Part shown: piece after piece, positions 46,598 to 58,493 of the stretch
Layout: every line of letters begins with the position of its first letter
Position numbering within the stretch: the stretch's first letter is position 1
From: Annulohypoxylon bovei var. microspora
Lineage: Eukaryota; Ascomycota; Sordariomycetes; Xylariales; Hypoxylaceae
Direction: 5' to 3'
NCBI GenBank assembly: GCA_022836615.1
Contig: MU405310.1
Location: 1-64,000 of the forward strand
DNA length: 64,000 bases
Position numbers and translations under genes: made by a program
Notes under the pieces: model-generated
What the model was told of the DNA's origin: nothing
The model's input: the letters and a program-made list of their open reading frames with translations, nothing else
Databases searched by the model: none

Positions 46598-48768
46598 ATG
46601 ACCGTTGTTCCGTCTGGAGTGGTGCTCGATATACCCAGTGATACGAGTTCCAATGAAGAGGATCGCTTTTCTTATGACAGCCTCGAATTAAACGACTCTT
46701 CTGTTCTTGGTGAACTCTCTATCTCTCAACTACAGAATCGCCCTTCCAGCACCGGTTCTAATTCAACAATCGATTCCCTCACGACTGACCTGAGGAAGCT
46801 TCACATAGATACTGATAATTGCAAGAACGGATTTAAGTGGAAAGATAGCTCGAAGAACCAGGGTCGACGTCGCTTATCAAGACCAGTAATTACAGCTAAC
46901 ACATTTGAGGTCCTCGCAACTGTCCCAGAAGACGAGCCACAACGCGCATCTGCATCTGCCACGAAGAGTGTTTCAGACAAAACACAACATTTCGAATATC
47001 TAGCCTCGGGTATGTCCTTTGACAATACATCTTAACACAACAGAGCTGTAATAAGTCAAGTCATACTAACCCAATACTCTAAATAGCTGAGAAAATCTCA
47101 AACCATCCCTTGTTTGTCCTTGCGCGCAAAGGTATACCCCCAGTCGAGGAGCAGATCGCGAAACATCACGACGGCTGGTTCGAGGGAATACTTTCCTCGA
47201 AGTTTCCGATTATAGCCTCTCCCTCAAAGTCCACCATTTCTGAGCTGAAGGAGGTTCATTTTGGCTTCAACCTCCTACCGATTCAGGATAGCGCAAAGCG
47301 CGATAATCCGAACGAGACTGCCGCGCCTGTCAAATTTGCGATCCTTTTAACACCATTGGCTCCAGGCGAAGAATTACTAGCGAGCGACGGACCTACGGGT
47401 AAAGGGAACATGGCTCTTGCAGAACCTAACACAAATCACCTCGCCCCAGTGAAGGAGCTGGAGGCATCTTCAACACATGGAGCTCGGCAGCCTAGATCAA
47501 CATCTACCAGCCCCGCCGCGAATAGGGAAAAACGCATAGAGGGAATCGCTCCGAGATCACCTGCACTGCCTGTCGCTAGAATCGAAGATTCTGTGGAAGC
47601 GCTTGATAATCTCGAAGATCAGCTAGAGGCATTCGATGTAGCTGCCCATTTTAGACGAATCGTTTCCCCGGATAGCGAGGGCCCAGACAACAAGCCCTCG
47701 ACGCAATCATTATCCGTGAAGCCTAGTGAAGTGAACAGGTCCGTGACACCACAACCGAAGCGAAGTACTCCGGCAAAGAATGGTTCCTCTTCTGTTAGAA
47801 TTAAGGCGACCAGCGAACCTCGACGATCTGTCCGTAAGGCGGCATCTATGATTTTCCTGGACCCGCCCAAGATGAAGAGTGAGGATAAGTCCACAGTTCA
47901 AGCCCCGCCGAGGAAATCGATGACCAAAGGCATAGCAAGTCTCCTCCCACCAAAGCAGCCTCCCAAGTCAGCAAAGAGACCCACTATCCCTACTTTCGAA
48001 CTGCCTGGCGATGAGGTTGCTCGGAAACTGAAAGAAAAGCGCGAGGCCCGAATCTCGCAACAATTTTCTGTAGAACAATTGGCGAAGCCGACTGCGTCAA
48101 GTCTTCGACGCGCCAAGTCAGCTAGAACTTTAACCCGACCCAACTTTGAGTTGCCAGGAGAGGCTATTTCCCGTCGTAAGCGCGAGGAGCGCGAGGCGCA
48201 GTTGAAAGCACAGGAGGAGGAAGAACGAAAGAGACGGGAATTCAAGGCGAGACCAATCCGCTCGGGCGCCGCGCCTAGTACTTTCCCTCGTGAGACGGTT
48301 GCGAGCCGAGCTCGACAGACCAAGGGACACTTGGTAGAGAATTCAACTCACCAAGCTACGTCTAGTTTCATCAAGGACGTATCGCCGATTACAAATCCCA
48401 ATTCGCGTTCCCCACTCTCGAAAACGAATAATCAAACCCAGCCACGAGGCCGAGGGCTCCATCCCGATCCAATCGGAGTACAGCCAATTCGCGGCACGTC
48501 GAGCTCTACAACAGGAAGTACTAGCGCACAGCGTAGTTCGGTGTCGACGGAAGATGTACAGCAACAGAGAATCCGCGGTCAAGAAATATATAAGCGAGAC
48601 AGCTCGTGGGCCGGAGAGCGAGAGCGGGAAAAACGAGAACGGGAGGCGATAGCGAAACTTGCGCGAGAAGAAGCTGCAGAACGATCTCGACAGCAGAGCC
48701 GCGAGTGGGCGGCTAAGCAAGCTAAGAAGAGGATGACTATTGCTTCATTGCAAGACGTAATGACTTGA
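46598..48768 (+). CDS. Coiled-coil protein with TPX2/KLEEL-like motif
   Basis: Exons 46598-47009 and 47087-48768 give 697 residues, mostly disordered and basic. Two copies of an FELPG motif occur 50 residues apart: TFELPGDEVARKLKEKREAR (about 440-459) and NFELPGEAISRRKREEREAQ (about 490-509). The second runs into a charged helix ending RREFKARPIR (about 521-530), which resembles the TPX2 C-terminal/KLEEL motif of microtubule-binding proteins. The far C-terminus is an R/E-rich helix (GEREREKREREAIAKLAREE). I infer a microtubule or spindle role, strengthened only by the neighbouring shugoshin and Dad2 genes. It may be an uncharacterised fungal protein. Confidence 0.7.
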
Positions 48769-49678
48769 ACAGTCGCAAGTAGCAGCGTTAGGGTGCTACA
48801 GGTTTGTAGAAATATTTGGAGAGGGGCTGGAGTTTGTTATTCCGTGTATTTGCATACTGCGTTGAGGAGTTTTAAAATCCTAGAGCCTGGCGTTTACTGG
48901 TACGTCATGGCTCGGTTATCGTGGTGTTTTTCGAGGAATCATTAGGGTACAGGTACAGGTACGGTCATTGCCGACTTCGCGTTGGCCTCACTCGGTTGGT
49001 ATTATTGGTTTTAATGCATTAGTTGGAGATCAATCCAAGATGTTATTATTAACATGGCAAAATCGAATTGTTATTCGGTCGACTTGCATGGTCCGTAGCA
49101 GAGAACCAGGTCCCAAGTAGTGCCCGCGAAATAAGGAGAGGGGTAAAAATCATGAGATGTCATAGTAGATTGGCGGGTTGAATTAGCAACACAACACCAT
49201 ACGGTGTATCATCACCAGGTTTACACTCCTTAACATTCCGTATGTACATAATCATGAGAGCAAATGAGAACGAAGAGTAGAAATACGACCCCGGGATGTA
49301 TGTATGTATGCTGAGGCCAGCCGGTGTTATCGGACCGGTGATACGTCAATTTTCATATTCCATACCCCACTGCTTCTAATAGACGATTCGAACATAATCT
49401 ACATACTAGGAAATAGCTCCTTCAGCTACCTAAACTATCCATCATTAGACAATTCACTAGGATCGGGGCTAGATACTCGACCGAAATCCGTCGTCGAAGC
49501 TGTTCATTAGAATATTTTTAAATTGCGTTGTCGGCTGCTTATACGGGTATTTCTCAGCCTCTCTATTTAGGTACCTGTCGTTCATAGGAAAGGCTTTATA
49601 ACATCGATTGATTTCACCTGGTGATAGGTAGACAGGCATACATTACCTATAAGCAGCATATACATATCCCACTTCAGA
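48769..49678. other. Intergenic region upstream of the amidohydrolase gene
   Basis: Contains the 3' end of the coiled-coil gene and the promoter of the next plus-strand gene. A GGTACA triplet repeat lies near 48946-48960. No gene is seen. Confidence 0.45.
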
Positions 49679-51051
49679 ATGAGTGGGTTGACCATCATCA
49701 AGCACGTCCGCGTCTTTGACGGCGAGTCCGTTCACGGCCCTAAGACGGTAGTCATCGAGGGGTCGCGCATCGGCGACGACGCGCTAGCCGACGATCCGGA
49801 CCCGTCGGCGGTAGAGGTCGTTGACGGGACCGGCTGCACGCTGCTACCCGGTCTGATAGATTGCCACGTGCATATCCTCAACGAAGCTCAGTTAGCCGCG
49901 TGTGCGTCATCCGGTGTCACGACAGTCTGTGATATGGCGTGAGTAGGACATTTAAGGGATGTAGCCTAAGAAAGCCCTAGAGCTGATGATTCTTAATAGG
50001 TGTGTGCCGCTGGAGAAATACGTCAAGCTGCGGAACGCAAAGGGGCCTACGACCTGGTTGAGTTCGAGTCTCCCCGCTTATGAGGTCAGTGATATCATTA
50101 CATCACTAAGGAGTGGGGGTTGGCTCTCGGAACACCTCAGGGGCCATCTACACGTTGGCTTATACTCATTGCAGCCACCCAAATATACGGTACTGCCAGA
50201 TAACAGTGGTTACTGACCCGCAGAGACAATAATAGGAAAACTCCAGACATGGCAAGCTATTCAAACTTGCTAGAATCACCCCGGATCATGCGGTCCATAA
50301 CACTGAAGAAGCCGCGAAGTTCGTGCAAGATCGAGTCACCGAAAAGGTCGATTATATCAAGATCATCGCAGACTTTCCGGGTCACGAGCAAGCTGTCCTA
50401 GATAGGATTCAGGTCGAGGCGAAGAAGCACGGGACGATGACGGTCGCACATACGGCACAATACAAGTCGTTCGAACGTGGTGTGCAAGCAGATTTCGACG
50501 TGCTGACTCACGTGCCCACGGATAAAACCCTCGACGATACTATCCTTGATAAAATGGTTAGCCAGAAGACAGTCGCTGTACCAACCTTAACTATGATGCA
50601 AAGGATGGCAGACAGCTGGGTCTTGTGGTTAGCTAGTTGGATCATCCCATCACTCGGCCATAGGAACTTCCAAGTCAGTCTAGACAGCGTGACGGCGATG
50701 CGAAAAGCGGGCGTGCCCATTGTAGCTGGTACGGACGCGAACAATAGCGGTATCTTCACGATCGTTCCTGGAGAGTCGCTACATCACGAACTAGAATTGT
50801 TAGTTCAAGCCGGACTAACACCCCTCGAGGCTTTGAGGGCAGCCACGTCTTTGGCGGCGCAGCACTTCAATCTTCCAGATCGAGGCCGTATCGCACCAGG
50901 CTTGAGAGCGGATCTGGTTCTTGTGGAGGGGAATCCAGACGAAGATATTACGGCGACAGCGAGAATATCAAAGGTCTGGAGCAACGGAGAGGAGGCCACG
51001 ATATCTGCGCAGGACCGGCGAGCCGGTTTAGGAAGTTGTGCTGTAATGTAA
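49679..51051 (+). CDS. Amidohydrolase-family metal hydrolase with C-terminal CaaX box
   Basis: Proposed exons 49679-49938, 50000-50189 and 50236-51051 give 421 residues. Metal-site residues are visible: HVH in GLIDCHVHI (63 and 65), Lys in DYIKIIAD (about 192), His in VAHTAQ (about 222), His in LTHVP (about 242) and Asp in VAGTDAN (about 317). The C-terminal LRADLVLVEGNPDEDI strand is typical of imidazolonepropionase/dipeptidase-like members. The substrate is unknown. The second intron (GTACTG to AATAG, 46 nt) is the least certain part, so residues around 110-165 may be wrong. The protein ends GSCAVM, a CaaX motif. No signal peptide is seen. Confidence 0.8.
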
Positions 51052-52588
51052 TACAATAATATGTACTCTGCATTTGTAATACGAGCGCGCAATTAATCTG
51101 CTGGGCGGAGCTCGACCAATCATTGGACCGAAATTCCTATGCAATGTGATATGGGGCTAGAGTCAGCTTTTGGGCGTTGGTGTCGTGGAGTGTTTCCCGT
51201 TGGTCAGGTTCGCGAAGCTTGATTTCGCTTGGCAACCAATCGCCCCTCTCCGTTGGTTTCGATCTAGAACGGCCCAGGATCACGGAACATACCTTTTCTG
51301 CCAAGTTGTTTCGCTGTTAGATAGTGGGGGCCAAAGCACGTTTGAGTCGAAGGATCTCTAGCAGCTCTAGGTAAGTAACCGCGAGTTGGAAACGCTGGAA
51401 ACCCAATATTGCGTCAAATGGTTGTATTTGATACCTATCACCAACGTGATCCTCGCGTCTGATCGGCGGTGATATAGGCGTGAGTCTTCAAGAATTGAGG
51501 CAACCAGGGCAACCAAATAACTACCAGGTAACTCAAACCGAGGGTGACACGCATCTAGATGATTTGCTCACTGCATGCTTAATGATTGCTTGTCATTGCA
51601 TGTCATTGCTTGTCTTCAACTGCTCGGTCCGTGGTGATCTGTCATACACACCAGGCTGGCTGGCTGACTGGCTTGGGGCTTCCTGTGTAAGTCCAATCTA
51701 TGTAAAAGACTCAATGAAGAAAGATTGGATACGAGGAACAATGCATTGTGTGACCAGACCACAGTAGGTATAAAGTGAGGGAAGGGAGTGAAAGAACTAC
51801 CTTACATAGCTCAATAACCTTTGATTTTGTAAGATTTTAAACAGATGATGCCATATTAGAATAGCCGGGAAGTCTTCCCGAGTAGGAACAATGACCACTT
51901 ACTAGTTGATGAGAAAGAACGTTGAACTATCGAATTCAAGTTTCTGGCTTTCTAGCTTTGTTATACCTAAGAGTACAAAAAAAGTATAGCACCAGCACAT
52001 AGTAATTATAAGTATCTAAAATGGTACGATTTGTACTTTTGGCGCTAAAGACGAGACTGCTGCAGCTTTGTTTCTCCCCTGGTCAAAGTCCAGGAAGGTC
52101 CAGACTCACAATGGACAGTACGGGGAACAAGCGGCCACCCTTGATCGCCTAAAAAAGACCGAGAGTGAATTCAAAGACGTTCAAAACATACATATGTTGG
52201 ATGTGCCTCTTGGCCCTATTCATAGAACGATGACCTTCGCCGATATGATTCATAGGTTGATCCTAACATTGCTTATTCTTGTCATTACCCGCTTTCATTT
52301 TCAACGACATATGGTGTAGCCAAGGATTCATAGGGCTATCGGAGTACTATTGTTATCCATTTCTACTCACCTAAGCTTTCTTGGTCCCTGAGCAACAGAA
52401 AATCCCCTGCGTGTTATGCTCCGCCCCGCCCTAATCAGGTAGTATTCACATAACCAAATACGGCACAGTAACTCCTAGCGCTGCTGCTGCTGCTACTACT
52501 ACTACTGTACCTCGTACAGTTTACTGCAAAAGGGATCGAGCTTCAGGAACCCGAACCCCCCGGTTATTCCCTTTCCAATCGCCGGCAA
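51052..52588. other. Intergenic region between the two hydrolase genes
   Basis: No gene is recognised. The 83-95 codon frames at 51480-51767 and 52068-52319 start at non-ATG codons and match nothing. Simple repeats occur: TGTCATTGC words near 51590-51615, GGCT near 51657 and a CTG/CTA run at 52481-52507. Confidence 0.45.
52481..52507 (+). repeat. CTG/CTA trinucleotide microsatellite
   Basis: Four to five CTG units pass directly into four CTA/ACT units, about 80 bp before the carboxylesterase start codon. Confidence 0.7.
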
Positions 52589-55066
52589 ATGACAGCCCAC
52601 AAAGGAGATGTCTTTATTATTACTATAGAACCGCCCCAGTCCCATTCTCACTCTGCGAAACTAGCAAAAATCGCAGAGACCTACGACGTCCTTCATGGAC
52701 GGGACGCCGCCATGAATTATCATTCACTTGGGGACACCGAGAGCACCGCTAGCTCAAAAACAAAAGCAGTGATTACAGTAGAGGAGCAAAAGAAGTCCTC
52801 AAAAATACCACAGTGGCTACGAACCCAAGCTGTAAAGATCCGCACCAGCCGGACGCGCCAGGCCATACTAGCATTTTTCTTCGTCGTTGTCGCCGTACTT
52901 CTCGCGGTTTTGATATGGCTAGACACAAGTGGTCATCTACACGAAGTTTTTAAGGTAAGGATGAGAAGAGAGTGAATCTGCTTTTTTATATAAGCGATCG
53001 GCTTGGCACGCGTGTGTAATTGCCAAATGACATTCCTGCCGAAAGATCGATGTGCCAATCTTGTTCTTGGCTTCCCTCGTTCCTCGCTTCCCCGTGCTTG
53101 GCATCCCCAATCTCCAATTGACCCGACCCTCTGCTATTCTTTATTTCATTCATCGCATCTACATAACTCCGATTATCTAACCCAATTTTTGCGCCAATGC
53201 TAATATAATGCGAGCGACAGAAAACCGTGCCCTTGGAATTATCTCAGGGAAACTATCTTGGCGAAATTGTGCCGCAAAGCGCAAAGTATCCCCGTAGCGT
53301 CCAAGCATTTCGTGGAATACCGTATGCGCAATCAACGGCTGGCAACAACCGCTTCAGACTTCCGCAGCCATTGAACGGCACGGTGAACCGTAGTAATGCG
53401 CAACGCGCTCTCAGCTTCGGTCATGTCTGCCCTCAAGGTAGCGGTGGAAAGAACCAGGGCGAGGATTGTCTAAACTTCAATCTCTATAGGCCTCATTACA
53501 GTAATGACTCCAACACTACTGCTGCTGAAGTGTCTAGGTTTGGCAAGCTGCCAATACTTATCTACGTCCACGGTGGCGGATTTAACAGTGGAAGTGGTGC
53601 TGAGAGGAACATGATGAGTTTTGTCTCATGGTCGGACACGCCTATCATTGGAATGAGCTTCAACTACCGGCTCGGAGCCTTAGGTTTCCTACCCAGCGCA
53701 GCGGCTCAGAAGGCAGGCCTGCTAAATTTAGGATTGAAGGATCAACAGGCATTCTTCAAATGGGTACAGAATAACGCGGCCGACTTTGGTGGAGATCCTA
53801 ACAATGTTACGATAATGGGTTTAAGTGCTGGTGCCCACTCGGTAAGTCATTGCTTGGCGGTATATATGAGAATCCTACAGAAAACAAAACTAACAATGCA
53901 TCTAGGTTGGACATCATCTGATATCGTACTCTCCCGCAAACAAGTTAACTTCGTCACCTGTACCTTTTCAAAAGGCGATTCTCGAGTCCGGTGGATCATT
54001 AGCTCGGGCTACCTTTGTGCCTACTCATCCACTCCACGCGCAGCAACTTCAAGAATTCCTAGTGGCATGTGGACTAAATGACACCGCTGAAGACCAACTC
54101 TTCGAAAAACTCCGCGCTCTCCCCTTAGATAAGGTTTCTAATGCCTCCAACGCCGTATGGAGACGTTGGAATTCTAGTTTGCGTTGGCCCTTCCAGCCTG
54201 TTATTGATGGACCCGGAGGAATAATTCCAGACTTGCCTAGCAAGTCTTGGGAGAAGGGAAACGTCCTACGCATCCCAATCTTAACAGGATTCAACACAAA
54301 CGAAGGTGCGATATTCGTTCCGACGCATGCAAACAACGCGTCAGCAATGGACACCCTCATGTCCTCTATCATCCCGGCCCTTAACAAGACAGACCTGAGC
54401 ACCCTAAACACCATGTACCCTGATCCCACTACCACTTTAGGGGAAAAGTTGTACGTCTATCAACCGCCTTCTGGCTTTGGAACACAGTTTTGGAGGCTAG
54501 ATGATTCATACGCACACTACGCGTATATTTGCCCAGTACTACAGGCAGCAGATATGGCTTCAAACGCGAATGATTCTCAGCCTGTCTACACCTATCATTA
54601 CGCCGCTCGATCGAACGCCCACGGTAGCGCAGACCATGGTGACGAGGCACCTGTTGTGACGCACGATATGGACGTCATCGGTAACTACCCTGGCGTCGTC
54701 TCGATGGCGGCTGACATGAACGGGTACTGGGCCCGATTCGCAGCCACCGGGGACCCAAATCCTAAAGCAGGCACCAACAGCAACGACACGACCGTCACAT
54801 GGGCGAAATTTGTTAGCCCGTTCGAGAATACCACGGCGACCACCGAGGTCCTAAAGACAGTTGCACTATTTGGTGAGGGCAACGACGAGCGCATGGGCGT
54901 ACGCGGACGTCAGAATCAGGGCATCGCCGTACAAGCGAGCAACCTGACTGAGCGCGTCAGGACCGAGTGTCGCTTCTGGTTCGATCGGGTCATACTGAGT
55001 GAGGGGTGGGGGAATGGGAGTACGTCGATCGGGACGGAGAGCACGAGTGCTAAGGCGAGGTTATAA
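52589..55066 (+). CDS. Type II membrane carboxylesterase (type B / cholinesterase-like)
   Basis: Exons 52589-52954, 53221-53841 and 53906-55066 give 715 residues. A cytosolic N-terminal tail of about 90 residues precedes one membrane helix (ILAFFFVVVAVLLAVLIWL, about 93-111). The alpha/beta-hydrolase domain follows: FRGIPYA, GEDCLNFNLY, the oxyanion HGGGF, nucleophile GLSAG (Ser about 324), Glu in NTNEGAIF (about 462) and His in DHGDEAP (about 573), so the triad looks complete. Several N-x-S/T sites fit a secreted-side domain. The first intron is 266 nt, long for this genome, and could hide a small exon. The substrate is unknown. Secreted fungal relatives usually have a signal peptide where this one has an anchor. 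Confidence 0.88.
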
Positions 55067-56578
55067 ACCCGTCGCCTTCTCTCGAGGAAGAGGAGGAAGG
55101 AGTAATCGTTGATATTTGTACAAAGAAACACGCGAACACACGCGAGATGAGATACCCAATTGTTTTGAGCGAAATTAGCATTGAACGGATCGGAATGGCA
55201 CGAAAGCATGAGCAAGGCGTTTTGGGCGGCGAGCATGTTTGCTCGTTCGGATAGAGAATAGATGCCTCTCGTCCACGGATGAGGGGCTGATGTATATCAT
55301 GTCTAGTCTCTGTATATGAATGAATTCTTCATACATACTACTATACCTAGGTTCCAATCGGTCGGTTTCTCAAATTTTATACTGATAATAATCTCTATCG
55401 AAGGGTACCTATTTCTTTAAGCAATTATTATATTTCCTCTACAATCTCTCCATTTCACTAGATTTTCACCTTTTAGGTGAGTACTCTCTCTACTCACCTA
55501 CACAGATACACACATCAACCAAGTACATATTGGGAATGATAGGCGGCGTACCTAATCACCTCCTACCCATTTAAGGCTCGAATGGCACGCATAGCCAAGC
55601 CTGATTGGCCACGGGCCAAGGGTATTCTGCCGTATCGGCGAATATCTACACGTTAGCTGGGTTACATTTCCGCGGTCGCTCGCCTTTGCCACGAGGCGGG
55701 AATCCTTGGGTAACGAATGATGGGACGGAGGATTGATCATGGTAGGTATGTATAGCCTACCTAGCGGAGGGATGAATGCATACATATGTAAGTAAGTATA
55801 ACTATAATTATGTAAGATAATGTCTTGTAAATCTGTTGAGTTGAGAAAAAGCAATGTCTTGATAGATGTTGAGTTATGTGTTAGTAGTATGTAGGGAGGG
55901 AAGGGAGTACGATCCTTAGAGCTGCTTCGTGTACTACCACTATAGAGGGAGCTGCGATTAATATAGAAGATCGAGGAATAGCAACGAAATATCGAGATTG
56001 CTCTTCGATTCATGCCTTAAGATGCCCCGATAGCTGGCAAAACTCTTGAAAATCGGGCACTCTACATCTAGCCTTTTAATACGAAACTTACAGTGTCCAA
56101 ATAGGTACCTACCTGGATAAACGGTATGGGCCATAAATGTTGTAGAATGTGCATCCTAGTAGGTGATCGTAGAGAGCTTGGCTAGGCTCAAAAAAATAAT
56201 TAAATCTAGATCCCCACCAGTATTGTAATTGTTCGATCAAGTCACTAAATGATGTGTCGTATATCAAAGTTAGAAATGTGCCCAATTGTTTTATTTCATG
56301 TGCATGTTCATAAGCTGGGCTTTATGAACCCAGTCCGAAGTAGACCTAAAGCTACCTTGCTTGCTATAGCCATAGTGTGTTCGTCTGCAATTGTTCATCC
56401 ATGTCCGGAACGCGTGATTCATCGAGATTTGAGCCGAAAGTCATAGTGATGCCGATGGTGATGAGGCTCCTAAACGCCGAGAGGAAAGGTGTGCCGATGC
56501 AGATCCGAGTGACAGACAAGTTGGATTCCCGTATCCAACGGGTTGGCGTGCGAAAGGGAAGAGGACTGGCGAAACAGT
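55067..56578. other. Convergent intergenic region
   Basis: This lies between the 3' ends of the carboxylesterase (+) and CHZ1 (-) genes. A 153-codon ATG frame on the minus strand (56013-55552) has A/T-driven Ser/Tyr/Ile content and no resemblance to known proteins. No gene is supported. Confidence 0.45.
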
Positions 56579-57079
56579 TTAGTCCTCATCCATCTTGTCT
56601 CCGTGATCCTGCTGCTCCTCGCCGGCAGGCTCGTAGTCATCCTCATCGTCGTCGTCGTCGTCGTCCTCGGCAGGGTTGTCCTGGGCAGCCTTGGCCCAGT
56701 CAATAACGCGACCACGGGTTCGGCGGCCGCCCTCCACGATGTTTCCAAGGTCAATCTCGTCCAAGCCATCATCGGCATCATCGTCGCCTTGCATAAAATC
56801 GTATTAGTAGTTGGGCTATGAGAGTACATCGCAATTCGCGGGGAAAGTGGAAAGTTTACCAGCTTCAGCCTATAATATTGTTAGCTTGTTTAGTTCTGCG
56901 ACGGAATTATGATATTGAAAACATACCTCTTCCTCCTCCTCATCATCGTCGTCCTCTTCCATAGCAGTGTCGACGGGCTCCTCGGCGGCGGTGGCTTTGC
57001 CCTTGCCCTTCAGAGGCTGCTCGGACGCCTTGGTGGCGGAACCGTCTTGAGGGATGGTGGCGCTGTTATCGGTGGCCAT
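56579..57079 (-). CDS. CHZ1: Histone H2A.Z chaperone Chz1
   Basis: Exons on the minus strand are 57079-56927, 56869-56860 and 56787-56579, giving 123 residues. The CHZ motif is clear: LDEIDLGNIVEGGRRTRGRV, then IDWAKAAQ, flanked by acidic runs (EEDDDDEEEEE before, DDDDDDDEDDYEP after). Chz1 binds H2A.Z-H2B dimers and hands them to the SWR1 remodeller. The middle coding exon is only 10 nt (encoding AEA plus one base), bounded by TATAG and GTAAAC. It is needed to keep the frame between the acidic N-terminus and the CHZ motif. Confidence 0.92.
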
Positions 57080-57835
57080 CGTGACGTTGTGTGGACGTAA
57101 ATAGGTGTGTGAATAAGTAAATAGGTAATCGGAGTTGTAGTAGAATTTGTAACAATAAACAGAAAGCTTTGCGATTGATCAATGGCGAAATTGGAATCAG
57201 TCGCAAGAATAGCGCAAATGTTTGGATTGGACGGAAAGTTGGAGAAAATGGAAAAAAGGTAGAGTACTGAAAAAAAAGGTACAGTGCCCGAGAAGTTGTG
57301 TTTATTGGTTGGTGCGGTCAGTGCTCAGGTGCTGTCTGCAAGCTACGGTCTCCAGAGTTACTCCAGGATTAGAAGGCGCGCTAGCATATTTTAGGGATGG
57401 TGCATGCAGTTATTGGTTGACCGCCTTCAGTGGGTGGGAAGTTGGACCTGCGGACCTGGTGCATGGATGCTGACCTGTGATACTACAGTGTCGTACCGAA
57501 GTACCTAGATCACATACGGTACGTATGTACCTGTCATGTTTTTCGAATAATGATGACTGCGAGTAACCGAGTGCTTGATATACATATTGATCATATAATA
57601 TATCTTGCCCACAAATATAGCTAGGTAGGTATGTATCTACATGTATAGGTGAGTCACCTTGCACCTCAAGGCTACTTCAGCATCTTAGATACGATTTAAG
57701 GAATTAAGTATACCAGAAGAAGTGTTGCGAGAACATATGCCATGCCACATCATCCATCTGTAGGGTTGACACATCTATAAAAAGGACTTAGAACAAGCGT
57801 TCGTGAATTAAGTATGTACGTAGCCGTGTGATCTA
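57080..57835. other. Intergenic region upstream of CHZ1
   Basis: The CHZ1 promoter and the 3' UTR of the EMC10-like gene (both minus strand) should lie here. No coding frame is convincing. Confidence 0.45.
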
Positions 57836-58493
57836 TCATTTGCCTTCGCCACCACCTCCTCCAGTCAATGTCATCAAGACAACAATGCCTATCATCCACC
57901 AATACCTGTAACAAGTTAGCAAACAGGTACCCGTAACCCTCTCCCACCAGTGCTAGGCGCGGATATACATACTTCTGGAAGAATGTCTTCTCTTCCTGCT
58001 CCACCTTGGCGCCCTCGGGCGATAGCACAATCGGCTTGTTCAACTCAGGCTGCCTGCCCGGCCCCGTAGCCAGGACCAGCGCCTGCGGGCCAAAATCCCT
58101 CGTCTGTCCGGCGTCGATCCGGACGCCCCTCAGCGCCGCGCTGAACACGTCGCCCTTCTCGTCCACGGACAGCATCAGCGTGGGCGAGTACCCCTTTCCG
58201 AAGTTGTCGACAGACGCCACGGATGTCGACGACTCCCACTTCTTCGCCGACGGGTTGTACACGCCGATGCGCACCAGCCTGGTCTCGTCCGGTATCTCGG
58301 GCGCCTCATACGATGTGACTTCCGCGTCCGTCGCAGTGGCTGCCGGGTCGTAGCGGATCTCGGCTAGAGGTGCTGGTGCGGAGGGCGATTGGGAGACGGG
58401 TTGGATGTAGATTGCTGCTGTTCGGTCGGCGGCGCTGGCTAAGCTTGCTAGAGCTAGGGCCGCGAGGCCGGAGAAAACCGATGAGAACTTCAT
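57836..58493 (-). CDS. EMC10-like ER membrane protein complex subunit
   Basis: Exons on the minus strand are 58493-57973 and 57905-57836, giving 196 residues. A signal peptide (MKFSSVFSGLAALALASLASA) is followed by a lumenal beta-rich domain (about 22-165) and a C-terminal membrane helix (YWWMIGIVVLMTLTG, about 175-189) with tail GGGGEGK. Signal peptide, lumenal domain and WW-containing anchor fit fungal EMC10. The EMC inserts tail-anchored and multi-pass proteins into the ER membrane. The anchor comes entirely from the second 70-nt exon. Reading through the intron would lose it. Confidence 0.8.

Noticed and set aside
50052..50085. GTTCGAGTCTCCCC resembling a tRNA T-arm
   Set aside because: Lies inside the amidohydrolase exon, and no matching acceptor, D or anticodon arms are present.
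51480..52319. Two small frames (83 and 95 codons), one with a hydrophobic stretch
   Set aside because: Both start at non-ATG codons and run through simple repeats. No splice partners are visible.
49679..55066. Amidohydrolase and esterase as a catabolic or biosynthetic cluster
   Set aside because: Only two hydrolases, with no transporter, regulator, synthase or P450 beside them.
55552..56013. 153-codon ATG frame on the minus strand between the esterase and CHZ1
   Set aside because: Composition follows local A/T bias (many Ser, Tyr, Ile), there is no domain, and it lies in convergent 3' sequence.
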